Of a stretch of DNA of 64,000 nt, positions 40,485 to 49,085 are shown one piece after another; positions within the stretch are counted from its first letter, which is position 1; each line of letters starts with the position of its first letter. This DNA comes from Halorubrum trapanicum (GTDB taxonomy: Archaea > Halobacteriota > Halobacteria > Halobacteriales > Haloferacaceae). Location of the stretch: the NCBI RefSeq assembly GCF_002355655.1, contig NZ_AP017569.1, positions 1,240,001-1,304,000 on the forward strand. Reading direction: 5' to 3'. The notes beneath the pieces were generated by a model. That model was not told the origin of the DNA. It searched no databases and saw only the letters and a program-made list of their open reading frames with translations. A program made the translations under genes and the position numbers.

Positions 40485-41719
40485 TGGGGTCCTCTGACGA
40501 ATCGGATCGGGGAGCGCGCGCTCCCCGCCGGCTCCGCTGTGCCGAGTGCGGCGAGACGTACCGCGACCGCTGGCGCTGTCGGTGCGGCGCGCCCCTCGAT
40601 TTCGCCGCCCCGCCGACCCCTGAGGGTGCGGCGCCCGATTCAGGGTCGTTCGACGTGCGCGACGGCCTGTGGGCGTTCGACGACTTCCTCGCCGTCGGCG
40701 ACGACCCCCGAGCCCGGGTGACGCTCGGCGAGGGGATGACGCCGCTCGTCGACGCGGACGCGGGGACGTCGGACGGCGCCGCCCGAGACGACGACGCTCC
40801 CCCGTGGAACGCGTCGTTCAAGCTGGAGTACGTCTTCCCGACCGGCTCGTTCAAGGACCGCGGCGCGACCGCGACGCTGACCCGAGCCCGCGAGCTGGGC
40901 GTCGAGCGCGTCGTCGAGGACTCCTCGGGCAACGCGGGCGCCGCGATCGCGACGTACGCCGCCCGCGCCGGGATCGCGGCCGAGATCTACGTCCCCGCCG
41001 ACGTCAAGGAGTCGAAGCTCACGGCGATCCGCCGCGCCGGCGCCGAGCCGGTCCGGATCGAGGGGAGCCGTCAGGACGTGACGGACGCCTGCGTCGCGGC
41101 GCTCGCTGAGGGCGACTCGGGCGCGAGCGGCTCGGGCGCGGGCGAGGACGGCGACCAGTCGCCGACCGACGCCTGGTACGCCAGCCACGCCTGGAACCCG
41201 GCGTTCTTCGAGGGGACCGCCACGGTCGCGTACGAGATCGCCTACCAGCGCGGCTGGGACGCCCCCGACGCCGTCGTAACGCCGCTCGGCCACGGGACGC
41301 TCTTTCTCGGCGCCTACCGCGGATTCCGGCGGCTCGAACGGGCCGGCTGGATCGACTCGGTCCCGCGGCTCTACGGCGCGCAGGCGGCAGGCGTCGCGCC
41401 CGTCGTGCGAGCGCTTCACGGCCCCGACGCCGCCGACCCGGACGGCGCGGTCAACGAGGCGGCCGACGGGATCCAGATCGCCGAACCGGTCCGCGACCGC
41501 GAGATCCGGGCGGCGATCGACGCGACCGGCGGCGACGCGCTCGCCGTCACCGAGGCAACCGCGACGCGCGAGCTCGACCGGCTCCACGCCGCCGGCTTCT
41601 ACACGGAGCCGACCTGCGCGGTCGCGCCCGCCGCGCTGCGGACCCTCCGTGACCGCGGCGAGATCGGTCCCGACGAGGACGCCGTCGTGCCGCTGACGGG
41701 GAGCGGCCTGAAGGGCTGA
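40484..41719 (+). CDS. thrC: Threonine synthase (PLP-dependent)
   Basis: A 411-residue protein. The first 45 residues include a zinc ribbon (LRCAECGETYRDRWRCRCG). The PLP lysine lies in FPTGSFKDRGATATLTRARE, and the phosphate loop is VVEDSSGNAGAAIATYAARA. A later VVPLTGSGLKG closes the fold. It converts O-phosphohomoserine to threonine, though some haloarchaeal paralogues may act on other substrates. An acidic Gly/Ser insert (GDSGASGSGAGEDGD, about residues 208-222) is unusual. Coupled to the deacylase upstream. Confidence 0.87.
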   Translation: MGSSDESDRGARAPRRLRCAECGETYRDRWRCRCGAPLDFAAPPTPEGAAPDSGSFDVRDGLWAFDDFLAVGDDPRARVTLGEGMTPLVDADAGTSDGAARDDDAPPWNASFKLEYVFPTGSFKDRGATATLTRARELGVERVVEDSSGNAGAAIATYAARAGIAAEIYVPADVKESKLTAIRRAGAEPVRIEGSRQDVTDACVAALAEGDSGASGSGAGEDGDQSPTDAWYASHAWNPAFFEGTATVAYEIAYQRGWDAPDAVVTPLGHGTLFLGAYRGFRRLERAGWIDSVPRLYGAQAAGVAPVVRALHGPDAADPDGAVNEAADGIQIAEPVRDREIRAAIDATGGDALAVTEATATRELDRLHAAGFYTEPTCAVAPAALRTLRDRGEIGPDEDAVVPLTGSGLKG

Positions 41720-41801
41720 GCCGGGCGCTCTGCCCGGTGCGCGCGGGACGGCGACCGGCCGCACCGTTACCCCTATTCGATCGGCGGTACTCGGTTCTCA
41801 C

Positions 41802-42698
41802 ATGGAGGTGCTCGTCTACGGCGCCGGCGCGCTCGGGAGCCTCGTGGGCGGGCTGCTGGCGCGCGAACACGACGTGACGCTCGTCGGGCGCGACCCGCAC
41901 ATGCGGACGATCCGCGAGGACGGGCTCCGGATCGACGGCGAGGTGGACGCGCGGGTCTCCCCGCGGGCGCTCACCGACGGGACGCACCGCGCGGCCGACC
42001 TCGCACTCGTCACGACGAAGGCGTACGACACCGACGCGGCGGCGCGGGCGCTCGCCACCGGCGAGTACGACGTGGTCTGCTCGCTCCAGAACGGGCTCAC
42101 CGAGGGGCGGCTGGTCGCCGCGCTCGACGCGACGGTGCTCGCCGGCACCGCGAGCTACGGCGCCCGGTTCGCGGAACCCGGCCGCGTCACCTGTACCGGC
42201 GTCGGTGAGGTGACGGTCGGCGCGCTCTCCGGCGGCGCGAGCCCCGCCGCCGACAGGGTCGGCGCGGCCTTCGACGCGGCCGGTATCGAGGCGGTCGTCG
42301 CCGAGGATATGCCGGTGCGCCGCTTCGAGAAGCTCGCGGTCAACGCCGGGATCAACGGCCCCTCGGCGCTCGCCCGAACCGAGAACGGCCCGACGCTCGA
42401 CGGCCCCGCGAGCGGGGTCGCCCGCGAGGCCGCCCGCGAGACGGCCCGCGTCGCCCGGGCGGTCGGGGTCGACCTCCCCGACGAGCGGGCGGTCGAGGCC
42501 GTCGAGCGCGTCGCCGCCGACACCGCCGCCAACCGGTCGTCCATGTACGAGGACGTTGCGAACGGACGACGCACCGAGGTCGACGCGATCTACGGCGCGG
42601 TCGCCGAACGGGCGGACCGCCACGGCGTCTCGGCCCCGACCTGTCGGACGATCGGGTCGCTGATCCGCGGCTGGGAGGCGGCGCGCGGGCTGCGGTGA
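41802..42698 (+). CDS. panE: 2-dehydropantoate 2-reductase (ketopantoate reductase)
   Basis: A 298-residue protein of usual length. The N-terminal dinucleotide fold opens with MEVLVYGAGALGSLVGGLLA, then DLALVTTKAYDTDAAARALA. The C-terminal catalytic part includes RRFEKLAVNAGINGPSALAR (Lys and Asn of the active site) and NRSSMYEDVANGRRTEVDAI. It reduces ketopantoate to pantoate on the route to coenzyme A. It is transcribed alone, 82 nt after threonine synthase. Confidence 0.9.
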   Translation: MEVLVYGAGALGSLVGGLLAREHDVTLVGRDPHMRTIREDGLRIDGEVDARVSPRALTDGTHRAADLALVTTKAYDTDAAARALATGEYDVVCSLQNGLTEGRLVAALDATVLAGTASYGARFAEPGRVTCTGVGEVTVGALSGGASPAADRVGAAFDAAGIEAVVAEDMPVRRFEKLAVNAGINGPSALARTENGPTLDGPASGVAREAARETARVARAVGVDLPDERAVEAVERVAADTAANRSSMYEDVANGRRTEVDAIYGAVAERADRHGVSAPTCRTIGSLIRGWEAARGLR

Positions 42699-42761
42699 GC
42701 GGGGCGCCGCCTGCGCTGTAGGCGCGGCGGCCGGAGAAAAGCGAGCGGGGCGGCTACGTTC

Positions 42762-42983
42762 TCAACACCACTCCTCGAGGACGGTCGCGTCGGTCTCGTC
42801 GACCGACACCCACGCGTCCTCCCGCGAGACGTCCGCGATGACGAGCTCCGGTCGCGACGACGAGGAGTCGATGGACGCCATCACGTCCGGCTCGTTCCCG
42901 GCGTCGAGCGCCGGGTCCGTCGGCAGCGCCGTCCGACGGCGGTCGGGGTCCGGGTCGTCCCAAGGGGTGGAACTCCGTGACAT
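42762..42983 (-). CDS. Small haloarchaeal protein (DUF7556-like)
   Basis: From the ATG at 42983 the product has 73 residues: a charged N-terminus, then VMASIDSSSSRPELVIADVS, REDAWVSVDETDATVLEEWC. The C-terminal Cys and the A-W-V-S-V-D-E pattern are typical of this family, which has no known function. Its promoter shows a TATA element (CTTATACG on the minus strand, about 43004-43011) and a perfect inverted repeat 4 nt before the ATG, so it is a regulated small gene. Confidence 0.7.
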   Translation of the reverse strand: MSRSSTPWDDPDPDRRRTALPTDPALDAGNEPDVMASIDSSSSRPELVIADVSREDAWVSVDETDATVLEEWC

Positions 42984-42986
42984 GGT

Positions 42987-43001
42987 TGTGAATAGTTCAC
43001 A
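42987..43001. promoter_or_regulatory. Perfect TGTGAA-TAG-TTCACA inverted repeat at the DUF7556-like gene start
   Basis: Six-base arms with a 3-nt centre lie directly before the ATG at 42983 (minus strand) and just downstream of its likely TATA element. A protein bound here would block a leaderless transcript. It resembles a compact dimer site for an unknown repressor. Confidence 0.5.
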
Positions 43002-43283
43002 GTACGTATAAGAGTTGCGAACGCGCGCGGAGTCGGTCGTCGAATCGGGGATTCCGGGTACTGCCCGCCGACGTATCTCCCGAAAAACCGCCGCTCGGGC
43101 GATGATATGCCCGAACGTGTCGAGTTTCTCATCGGCTCTCGGGTCTCGGTACCACGCCCGCGGACGGGGCGGTCGCCGCGCTCGGGCGGACGGAGGCGGA
43201 CGCCGCCGCTCGACGCCGCGGGTCGGCGGTCCGGCTCCGCACACCTTCGCAGTATACAAGAGGTGGCACGCTGAAAGACGGGC
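43002..43283. other. Intergenic region before the CBS-domain gene
   Basis: No gene is visible. The DUF7556-like promoter lies at its left end; a TATACAAGAGG stretch near 43253-43263 may serve the CBS gene on the right, which would then have a leader of only about 5-10 nt. Confidence 0.4.
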
Positions 43284-44132
43284 ATGAACGTCGCAGACGC
43301 CATGACGCCCCGGTCGGAGCTCGTCGTCGTCGAGATCCCCGGGAGCCGGAACGACGTGTTGGAGTACATCCAGGAGCACGGGTTCTCCTCGGTCCCGGTC
43401 GTGAAGGACGTCGACGGCGACGAGGTGTACCGCGGGCTCGTCACGCGCGACGACCTGATCGACCAGCCGGACGAGGACCAGCTCGCGCTGCTGATGCGCG
43501 AGGTCCCGACCGCGGGGGCCGCCGACGACATCGTCGACGCCGCGCGGACGATGGTCGCGGAGGGGTCGCGGCGGCTCCCCGTGGTCGACGGCGACGAGCT
43601 CGTCGGCATCCTCACCGTCACCGACGTTGTGCGGGCGATCGCCCGCGGCGAGGTCGACGGCGAGACCGAGGTGGGCGAGCTCGCGACGCGCGAGGTCAAC
43701 GCGACCCACGCGGGGACGCCGCTGCCGGTCGCCGAGCGCGAGATCGCGCTCTCCGGCGTCCCGTACGCGGTCGTCCTCGACGACGAGGCCGCGGTCGCCG
43801 GGATGCTCACCGAGGTCGACATCTTAGCGGTCGCCCGCGTCGTCGAGGGCGAGGCGAGTACCGGCGACTCGATCGCCGAGGAGGACTCCGAGTGGTCTTG
43901 GGAGGGGATCAAGGCGACCGGCGCCCGTTACCTCCCGACCCGGAACGTCGAGATCCCGGCGGAGGCGGTCCGCCACTTCATGACCGCGGACCTCGTCACC
44001 GTCAACGCCACGCGGACGGCCAAGGAGGTGGCACAGGAGCTCATCAGCAACGACATCGAGCAGGTCCCGCTCGTCTCGGGCACCGACCTCGACGGGATCG
44101 TCCGGGACGTCGACCTGCTGGAGGGGCTGTAG
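43284..44132 (+). CDS. Four-CBS-domain protein
   Basis: A 282-residue protein with four CBS motifs in two pairs. They begin with MNVADAMTPRSELVVVEIPG and GFSSVPVVKDVDGDEVYRGL, then SRRLPVVDGDELVGILTVTD; the second pair ends with VRHFMTADLVTVNATRTAKE and EQVPLVSGTDLDGIVRDVDL. CBS pairs bind adenosine nucleotides and usually regulate a partner. Its stop abuts the start of glycyl-tRNA synthetase with no gap, so the two are co-transcribed; the functional link is unknown. Confidence 0.88.
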   Translation: MNVADAMTPRSELVVVEIPGSRNDVLEYIQEHGFSSVPVVKDVDGDEVYRGLVTRDDLIDQPDEDQLALLMREVPTAGAADDIVDAARTMVAEGSRRLPVVDGDELVGILTVTDVVRAIARGEVDGETEVGELATREVNATHAGTPLPVAEREIALSGVPYAVVLDDEAAVAGMLTEVDILAVARVVEGEASTGDSIAEEDSEWSWEGIKATGARYLPTRNVEIPAEAVRHFMTADLVTVNATRTAKEVAQELISNDIEQVPLVSGTDLDGIVRDVDLLEGL

Positions 44133-45929
44133 ATGGCCGCGGACGCGCTCGCCGAACTCGCGAAGCGCCGCGGGTTCTTCTTCGGCTCGAACGGCGCGTA
44201 CGGCGGCACCGCCGGCTTCTACACGTTCGGCCCGCAGGGCGCCGCCCTCAAGCGGAACGTCGAGGACGCGTGGCGAGACCGGTTCACTATCCGCGAGGGG
44301 AACCGCGAGATCGAGGCGCCGACGGTGATGCCCGAGGCCGTCTTCGAGGCCTCCGGCCACCTGGAGGGGTTCGACGACATGCTCGTCGAGTGCCCCGAGT
44401 GCGGCGCGTCCCACCGCGCCGACCACCTCGTCGAGGACGCCACTGAGATCGAGGACGCCGAGGCGCTCCCCGGCGAGGAGGTCGCCGAGCTCATCGCCGA
44501 CAACGGGATCGCCTGTCCGGCCTGCGGCACCGAGCTCGCCGGTCAGCCGGTCGAGGCGTTCAACCTCATGTTCGCCACCGACATCGGTCCCGGCGACGCC
44601 CAGCCCGGCTACCTCCGCCCGGAGACCGCGCAGGGCATCTTCGTCGAGTTCCCTCGATTGAAGGAGTACGCCCGCGGGAACCTCCCGTTCGGCATCACCC
44701 AGATCGGCCCCGCCTACCGCAACGAGATCTCGCCGCGCGGCGGCCTCCTCCGCCTGCGCGAGTTCACGCAGGCCGAGCTCGAGCAGTTCATCGACCCCGA
44801 GGAAGACGAGCCGCCGCTCGACCGCGTCCGCGACGTCGAGGTCCGGCTGTACCCCGCGACCGAGCAGGAGGCCGACGACGGCGACTACCTCGACACGACG
44901 GTCGGCGAGGCGGTCGACGAGGGCGTCATCGGCTCCCCGTGGGTCGGCTACTACCTCGGCGTCGCGCAGGAGTGGTACGAGCGCGTCGGCGTCGACCTCG
45001 ACCGGTTCCGCTTCCGCCAGCACCTCGCCGGCGAGCGCGCCCACTACGCGGCCGACTGCTGGGACGCCGAGAGCGAGGTCGGCGGCGACTGGATCGAGAT
45101 CGCCGGCTTCGCCTACCGCGGCGACTACGACCTCTCGAAGCACGACGAGTACGGCGACGACTCGTTCACGGTGTTCAAGCGCTACGACGAGCCGAAGACC
45201 GTCGAGCGGGCGACCGTCGACCCCGACATGTCCGTTCTCGGGCCCGAGTTCGGCGGCGACGCCGCCGCGGTCGCCGAGGCGCTCGAATCGCTCGCCGAGC
45301 GCGACCCGGACGCCTTCGAGGGCGACACCGTCGAGGTGACGCTCGGTGACGGCGACCGCGAGGTCGAGGTCGACGCCGACGTGGCGAACTTCTCGGTCGA
45401 GGAGACCACCGAGAGCGGCGAGCACATCACCCCGCACGTCGTCGAGCCGTCGTTCGGCGTCGGCCGCACCGTCCAGACGCTGCTCGCGCACGCCTACAGC
45501 GAGGACGAGGTCGACGGCGAGGAGCGCACCTACCTCTCCCTCGAACCCGAGGTCGCGCCGCAGGACGCCGCCGTCTTCCCGCTGGTGACCAACGACGAGC
45601 GCCTCACCGCGCTCGCCGACGAGGTCGCGGCCGACCTGCGGGCGGCGGGCCTCGCGGTCGCGTACGACGACTCCGGCTCGATCGGCCGCCGCTACCGCCG
45701 GCAGGACGAGGTCGGCACGCCGTTCTGCGTCACGGTCGACCGCGACGGGATCGAGGGCGACGGCCCGGACACCGTCACGCTCCGCGAGCGCGACTCCGCG
45801 GCGCAGGTCCGGATCCCGGTCGCCGACCTCGCCGACGAGCTGACCGCGCTGCGCGGGGGCGAGCCGTTCGCGTCGGTGGCGGACCGGTACGACGCGGTCG
45901 ACACCGACGTCGAGACGGCGGGGAACTGA
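44133..45929 (+). CDS. glyS: Glycine--tRNA ligase (dimeric archaeal/eukaryotic type)
   Basis: A 598-residue class II synthetase. Motif 1 lies near GFYTFGPQGAALKRNVEDAW. A zinc knuckle insert shows VECPECGASHRADHL and IACPACGTELAG. Motif 2 is FGITQIGPAYRNEISPRGGL and motif 3 is HVVEPSFGVGRTVQTLLAHA. The C-terminal anticodon-binding domain follows (QDAAVFPLVTNDERLTALAD). It charges tRNA-Gly in the cytoplasm. It starts immediately after the CBS gene and is followed 3 nt later by a membrane-protein gene, forming a three-gene operon. Confidence 0.95.
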   Translation: MAADALAELAKRRGFFFGSNGAYGGTAGFYTFGPQGAALKRNVEDAWRDRFTIREGNREIEAPTVMPEAVFEASGHLEGFDDMLVECPECGASHRADHLVEDATEIEDAEALPGEEVAELIADNGIACPACGTELAGQPVEAFNLMFATDIGPGDAQPGYLRPETAQGIFVEFPRLKEYARGNLPFGITQIGPAYRNEISPRGGLLRLREFTQAELEQFIDPEEDEPPLDRVRDVEVRLYPATEQEADDGDYLDTTVGEAVDEGVIGSPWVGYYLGVAQEWYERVGVDLDRFRFRQHLAGERAHYAADCWDAESEVGGDWIEIAGFAYRGDYDLSKHDEYGDDSFTVFKRYDEPKTVERATVDPDMSVLGPEFGGDAAAVAEALESLAERDPDAFEGDTVEVTLGDGDREVEVDADVANFSVEETTESGEHITPHVVEPSFGVGRTVQTLLAHAYSEDEVDGEERTYLSLEPEVAPQDAAVFPLVTNDERLTALADEVAADLRAAGLAVAYDDSGSIGRRYRRQDEVGTPFCVTVDRDGIEGDGPDTVTLRERDSAAQVRIPVADLADELTALRGGEPFASVADRYDAVDTDVETAGN

Positions 45930-45932
45930 GGG

Positions 45933-46556
45933 GTGACCCTCCCGGACGCCGCGTGGCGCGAGCGCGTGGAGTTCGAGCGGCGGCTCGTCCACGCGAGCGG
46001 CACCCTCTACCCGGTCCCGTACCTGCTGGGCTGGATCTCTTGGGAGACGACCGGGCGGCTGATGATCCTCAGCGTCGTCGTCGCGGGGGTCCTCGAAGCG
46101 CTGCGGCTCTCCGGCTCCGTGGGCCCGCTCGAACCGCTGTACGACGCGCTCGTCCGCGAGTACGAGGCCGACGGGATCGCGGGCTACGCGCTGTACCAGG
46201 TCGGGATGGCCGCGGCCGCGCTTACGTTCGCGCCGGTGTTCGCCGTGCCCGCGATGTGGATGCTCTCGGTCGGCGACCCGATAAGCGGCGGCCTCGGCGA
46301 GAACGCGGCGACGGAGCCCAAGCGGCTCTCCGTGGTGGCGGCGATGGTGTTCGTCTGCTTCGGGATCGCCGTCCCGTACGCGATCCCCGAGTTCGGCCCC
46401 GACCCCGGCGTGATCGTCGCGCTCGCGGGGGCGATCCCCGCGGCAATCGCCGACGGGCTCCCGCCGCTCGTCCGCGGCGTGGCCGTCGACGACAACCTCA
46501 CCATCCCGCCGGCGGCCGCGGGCGGAATGTTCCTCGCGGCGTCGCTGATCGCGTAG
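45933..46556 (+). CDS. Dolichol-kinase/CDP-diglyceride-synthetase-like membrane protein
   Basis: Begins with a GTG at 45933, 3 nt after glyS. The 207-residue protein has about six membrane helices (VPYLLGWISWETTGR; ILSVVVAGVLEALRL; LYQVGMAAAALTFAPVF; VAAMVFVCFGIAVPYAI). The SVGDPISGGLGENAATEPKR segment is the CTP-dependent polyprenol-kinase-like motif (GDPxxGxxG). It may phosphorylate a polyprenol or dolichol for N-glycosylation, fitting the S-layer found in this window; this is inferred. Confidence 0.8.
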   Translation: MTLPDAAWRERVEFERRLVHASGTLYPVPYLLGWISWETTGRLMILSVVVAGVLEALRLSGSVGPLEPLYDALVREYEADGIAGYALYQVGMAAAALTFAPVFAVPAMWMLSVGDPISGGLGENAATEPKRLSVVAAMVFVCFGIAVPYAIPEFGPDPGVIVALAGAIPAAIADGLPPLVRGVAVDDNLTIPPAAAGGMFLAASLIA

Positions 46557-46616
46557 AGGACGATCGAGCGAACGGGCACGGAAGCGCCGTCGCTCTCCGA
46601 ACGGGACTGAGAGAAG

Positions 46617-46701
46617 CGCCGAGGCGGAGATTTGAACTCCGGTGTCCGAATGGACAGTAGATTTCGAATCTACCGCCTTGGCCAGGCTAGGCTACCTCGG
46701 C
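46617..46701 (-). tRNA. tRNA-Ser (CGA anticodon)
   Basis: The minus strand from 46701 reads GCCGAGGTAGCCTAGCCTGG and ends in the paired CCTCGGC with a G discriminator at 46617. The anticodon stem/loop is GGTAGATTCGAAATCTACT, giving anticodon CGA for serine. A long variable arm (GTCCATTCGGAC) and a TPsiC arm with GTTCAAATC confirm the serine type. It has 85 nt and no intron. CCA is not encoded. Confidence 0.95.
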
Positions 46702-46764
46702 TCGTCTCGTCGTTGGCCGGTTCCGCTGTTATGCGTTTCGATCGCTTTCGCGCGGTCCGCGGTC

Positions 46765-46830
46765 CGGCGTCGTCCCGGTCGGCGCCCGGCGTCGTCCCGG
46801 TCGGCGCCCGGCGTCGTCCCGGTCGCTCGC
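46765..46830 (+). repeat. 22-bp tandem repeat, three copies, upstream of moxR
   Basis: The unit CGGCGTCGTCCCGGTCGGCG, ending CC, occurs exactly at 46765-46786 and 46787-46808 and with a changed end at 46809-46830. It lies in the leader between the tRNA and the MoxR gene and does not encode a conserved peptide. The 22-bp period is the same as in the repeat at 18860, but the sequences are unrelated. Confidence 0.8.
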
Positions 46831-46895
46831 CGCCGCCGGCTCGGTCGGCGCCCGCCGCCGGCAACGCTTTTCGGCCCGGCCCCCGTGCGGTCGGT

Positions 46896-47858
46896 ATGGA
46901 CGTCCCCGAAGCGGCCGACGCCTGTTCCCGCGTCGTCGACGAGGTCGGCGGCGCGGTCGTCGCCGACCGCGAGTTCCTCGACCGCGTCACGCTCGGCATC
47001 CTCGCCCGCGGCCACGTCCTCTTAGAGGACGTGCCCGGCACCGGCAAGACCCTCTCCGCGCGCTCGTTCGCGACCGCGCTCGGCTTGGAGTTCTCCCGGA
47101 TCCAGTTCACCCCGGACCTCCTGCCCGCCGACGTCACCGGGACCAACGTGTTCGACGAAAGCGACGGCTCCTTCTCCTTTTCCCCCGGGCCGATCTTCGC
47201 GAACGTCGTGCTCGCCGACGAGATCAACCGCGCGCCGCCGAAGACCCAGGCTGCCCTGCTGGAGGCGATGGAGGAGGGGCAGGTGACCGTTGACGGCGAC
47301 ACCCACGAGCTGCCGAGCCCGTTCTACGTCATCGCGACCCAGAACCCGGTCGAGAGCGAGGGGGCCTTCCCGCTGCCGGAGGCGCAGCTCGACCGGTTCA
47401 CGATCAAGACCTCGATCGGCTACCCGGATGAGGACGGCGAGTTAGAGCTGCTTCGCCGGCGCGCCGGCCGCGTCGAGCAGTCGCCGACGGTCGACCGCGT
47501 CCTCGACCCCGACGCCGTGGCCGCGCTGCGGGAGGTGCCCGAGTCCGTCCGGGTGGAGGACGACCTGCTGCGCTACGCGGCGTCGCTCGCGCGGGCGACC
47601 CGCGAGGACCGCCGCGTCGAGGCCGGCGTCTCCCCCCGCGGCACGCAGCGCCTCTTCGAGACCGCCCGCGCGGCGGCGGTGATCGCCGGCCGCGAGTTCG
47701 TCACGCCGGACGACGTGAAGCGCGTCGCGGAGCCGACGCTCGCCCACCGGCTCGTGTTGACGCCCGACGCCGCGGTCAACGACGTCGACGAGCGCGACGT
47801 GATCGCCGACGTGCTCGACCGGGTCGCGGTGCCGACGGTCGAGGCGCCGGAGGCGTGA
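46896..47858 (+). CDS. MoxR-family AAA+ ATPase
   Basis: From the ATG at 46896 the product has 320 residues, standard for MoxR. Walker A is LLEDVPGTGKTLSARSFATA, Walker B VVLADEINRAPPKTQAALLE, with a sensor-1 VIATQNPVESEG and PEAQLDRFTIKTSIGYPDED. The C-terminal lid has VSPRGTQRLFETARAAAVIA. MoxR ATPases help assemble or activate metal- or VWA-containing complexes. Usual partners (DUF58, VWA) are missing downstream, where a mobile insertion and convergent pyrE follow. Confidence 0.9.
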   Translation: MDVPEAADACSRVVDEVGGAVVADREFLDRVTLGILARGHVLLEDVPGTGKTLSARSFATALGLEFSRIQFTPDLLPADVTGTNVFDESDGSFSFSPGPIFANVVLADEINRAPPKTQAALLEAMEEGQVTVDGDTHELPSPFYVIATQNPVESEGAFPLPEAQLDRFTIKTSIGYPDEDGELELLRRRAGRVEQSPTVDRVLDPDAVAALREVPESVRVEDDLLRYAASLARATREDRRVEAGVSPRGTQRLFETARAAAVIAGREFVTPDDVKRVAEPTLAHRLVLTPDAAVNDVDERDVIADVLDRVAVPTVEAPEA

Positions 47859-47879
47859 GGCGTCAGTTTAAAAAGAAGC

Positions 47880-48461
47880 GGCTTTGTTGAAAATCTCAGA
47901 AGCTGACAGTTTCACTCCCTCAATCGCTCAGTACAGGCGACCCACAGATCGTTCGGTACAGCGACCGAATCAACCTACACAACTTCTTATAAGTCGTCGA
48001 AGTCAGCAACGGTAGTCGCCATGCCGAGAAACATCAACCCAAACCCAGCGGCACCTGCCGGGATCGAGCTCTGTAGGAGGAATCCGCCGGTGAACGCACT
48101 AACACCGCCAACAATAGCTCCACGCTTCCTTGCCGGGGCGGCCTCACGAGAGAGAGAAATAAACGTTCGGCGATGTGCTATCATTATTGAACTCACAGCC
48201 ACATAGAGCGGTAATAGTGAGATTGTAAGCAAGTGATCTGTCGCAGCGAATTCTGCGACGGATGCCGTAACTAACAGTCCAACAAGTAGTGACACAGCGT
48301 ACCGGAGGGCACGACGCATATCCCGAACTGTGGTTACTGCGGCTAAAAAACCATCTGTGTTACATACACTGGCCGACTGGTTTTTCCGGTTATTATGCAG
48401 TTCTCATCGAACGGCTGTTTCAGATGAGAATATGTCTGAAGAATAGGATTTTAACAAAGCC
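47880..48461. mobile_element. 582-bp inverted-repeat-bounded insertion carrying one small membrane-protein gene
   Basis: The left end GGCTTTGTTGAAAATCTC starts at 47880. The right end, read inward from 48461, is GGCTTTGTTAAAATCC, the same apart from one gap and one base. These termini resemble those of haloarchaeal IS6-type elements as I recall them. The 8 bases outside each end, AAAGAAGC (47872-47879) and GAAGAAGC (48462-48469), match at 7 of 8 positions, as expected for an 8-bp target duplication. The interior is distinctly AT-rich and has no transposase, only a 110-residue membrane-protein gene. It separates moxR from pyrE. Confidence 0.65.
47987..48319 (-). CDS. Small multi-helix membrane protein carried in the insertion
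   Basis: A 110-residue protein starting MRRALRYAVSLLVGLLVTAS with three to four hydrophobic helices (LLTISLLPLYVAVSSIMIA; GGVSAFTGGFLLQSSIPAG; AGFGLMFLGMATTVADF) and a basic stretch AHRRTFISLSREAAPARKRG between helices 2 and 3. Codon usage is AT-richer than all neighbours, which fits transfer with the surrounding inverted-repeat element. I do not recognise a family. It could be a cargo gene or a reassigned host gene. Confidence 0.6.
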   Translation of the reverse strand: MRRALRYAVSLLVGLLVTASVAEFAATDHLLTISLLPLYVAVSSIMIAHRRTFISLSREAAPARKRGAIVGGVSAFTGGFLLQSSIPAGAAGFGLMFLGMATTVADFDDL

Positions 48462-48475
48462 GAAGAAGCTGCGAA

Positions 48476-49024
48476 CTACTCGTCGTCTCGCTCCGCCAGC
48501 AGCTCCGTCGCCGTGAGCAGCGACTCCAGCTCCACGTCGTGCTCGGCGAGCAGCTCCGCGGCGCCCTCCTCGCGGTCGACGACGACCAGCACGCGGTCGA
48601 CCGCCGCGCCCGCCTCGCGGAGCGCCTCGACCGCGTCGACCGCCGACTGCCCCGTCGTGGCGATGTCCTCGATCACGACCACCTCCTCGCCGTCGTCGAG
48701 TCGGCCCTCGATCCGGTTGCCCGTGCCGTACTCCTTCGCCTGCTTTCGCGCGATGACGTACGGGCGACCCAGCTCGGCGGCCGTGACGGCCACCAGCGGC
48801 ACCGCGCCCAGCGCGACGCCCGCCAGCTTCGCGTCCGTGTCCGCGAGGCGGTCGGCGAACGCCTCGCTCACGAGCCGGAGGGCGTCCGGATCGGTCTCGA
48901 AGAGGTACTTGTCCACGTAGTAGTCGCTCGTGCCGCCGTGCGACAGCTCGAACTCGCCGAACCGGACGGCGTCGGCCGCGGTGAGCGCGGCGATCAGCTC
49001 GCGTCGTCGGTCGTCGTCGGTCAT
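48476..49024 (-). CDS. pyrE: Orotate phosphoribosyltransferase
   Basis: From the ATG at 49024 the product has 182 residues. The PRPP-binding motif is [20 protein letters not shown]. The N-terminal region carries [20 protein letters not shown] and [20 protein letters not shown], and [20 protein letters not shown] forms the flexible catalytic loop. It joins orotate and PRPP to form OMP in pyrimidine synthesis. It is convergent with moxR, with the mobile insertion ending 14 nt past its stop. Disruption gives 5-FOA resistance in haloarchaea generally. Confidence 0.95.
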   Translation of the reverse strand: MTDDDRRRELIAALTAADAVRFGEFELSHGGTSDYYVDKYLFETDPDALRLVSEAFADRLADTDAKLAGVALGAVPLVAVTAAELGRPYVIARKQAKEYGTGNRIEGRLDDGEEVVVIEDIATTGQSAVDAVEALREAGAAVDRVLVVVDREEGAAELLAEHDVELESLLTATELLAERDDE

Positions 49025-49085
49025 ACGGGGAAACGGGCCGCCGGCGACAATAAACGGGTCGGAACGCGCGGACGCCGCGGGTCGG

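Noticed and set aside
43824-45992. A 722-codon minus-strand frame opposite the CBS and glycyl-tRNA synthetase genes
   Set aside because: It covers two well-supported genes on the other strand and has the composition of an antisense shadow.
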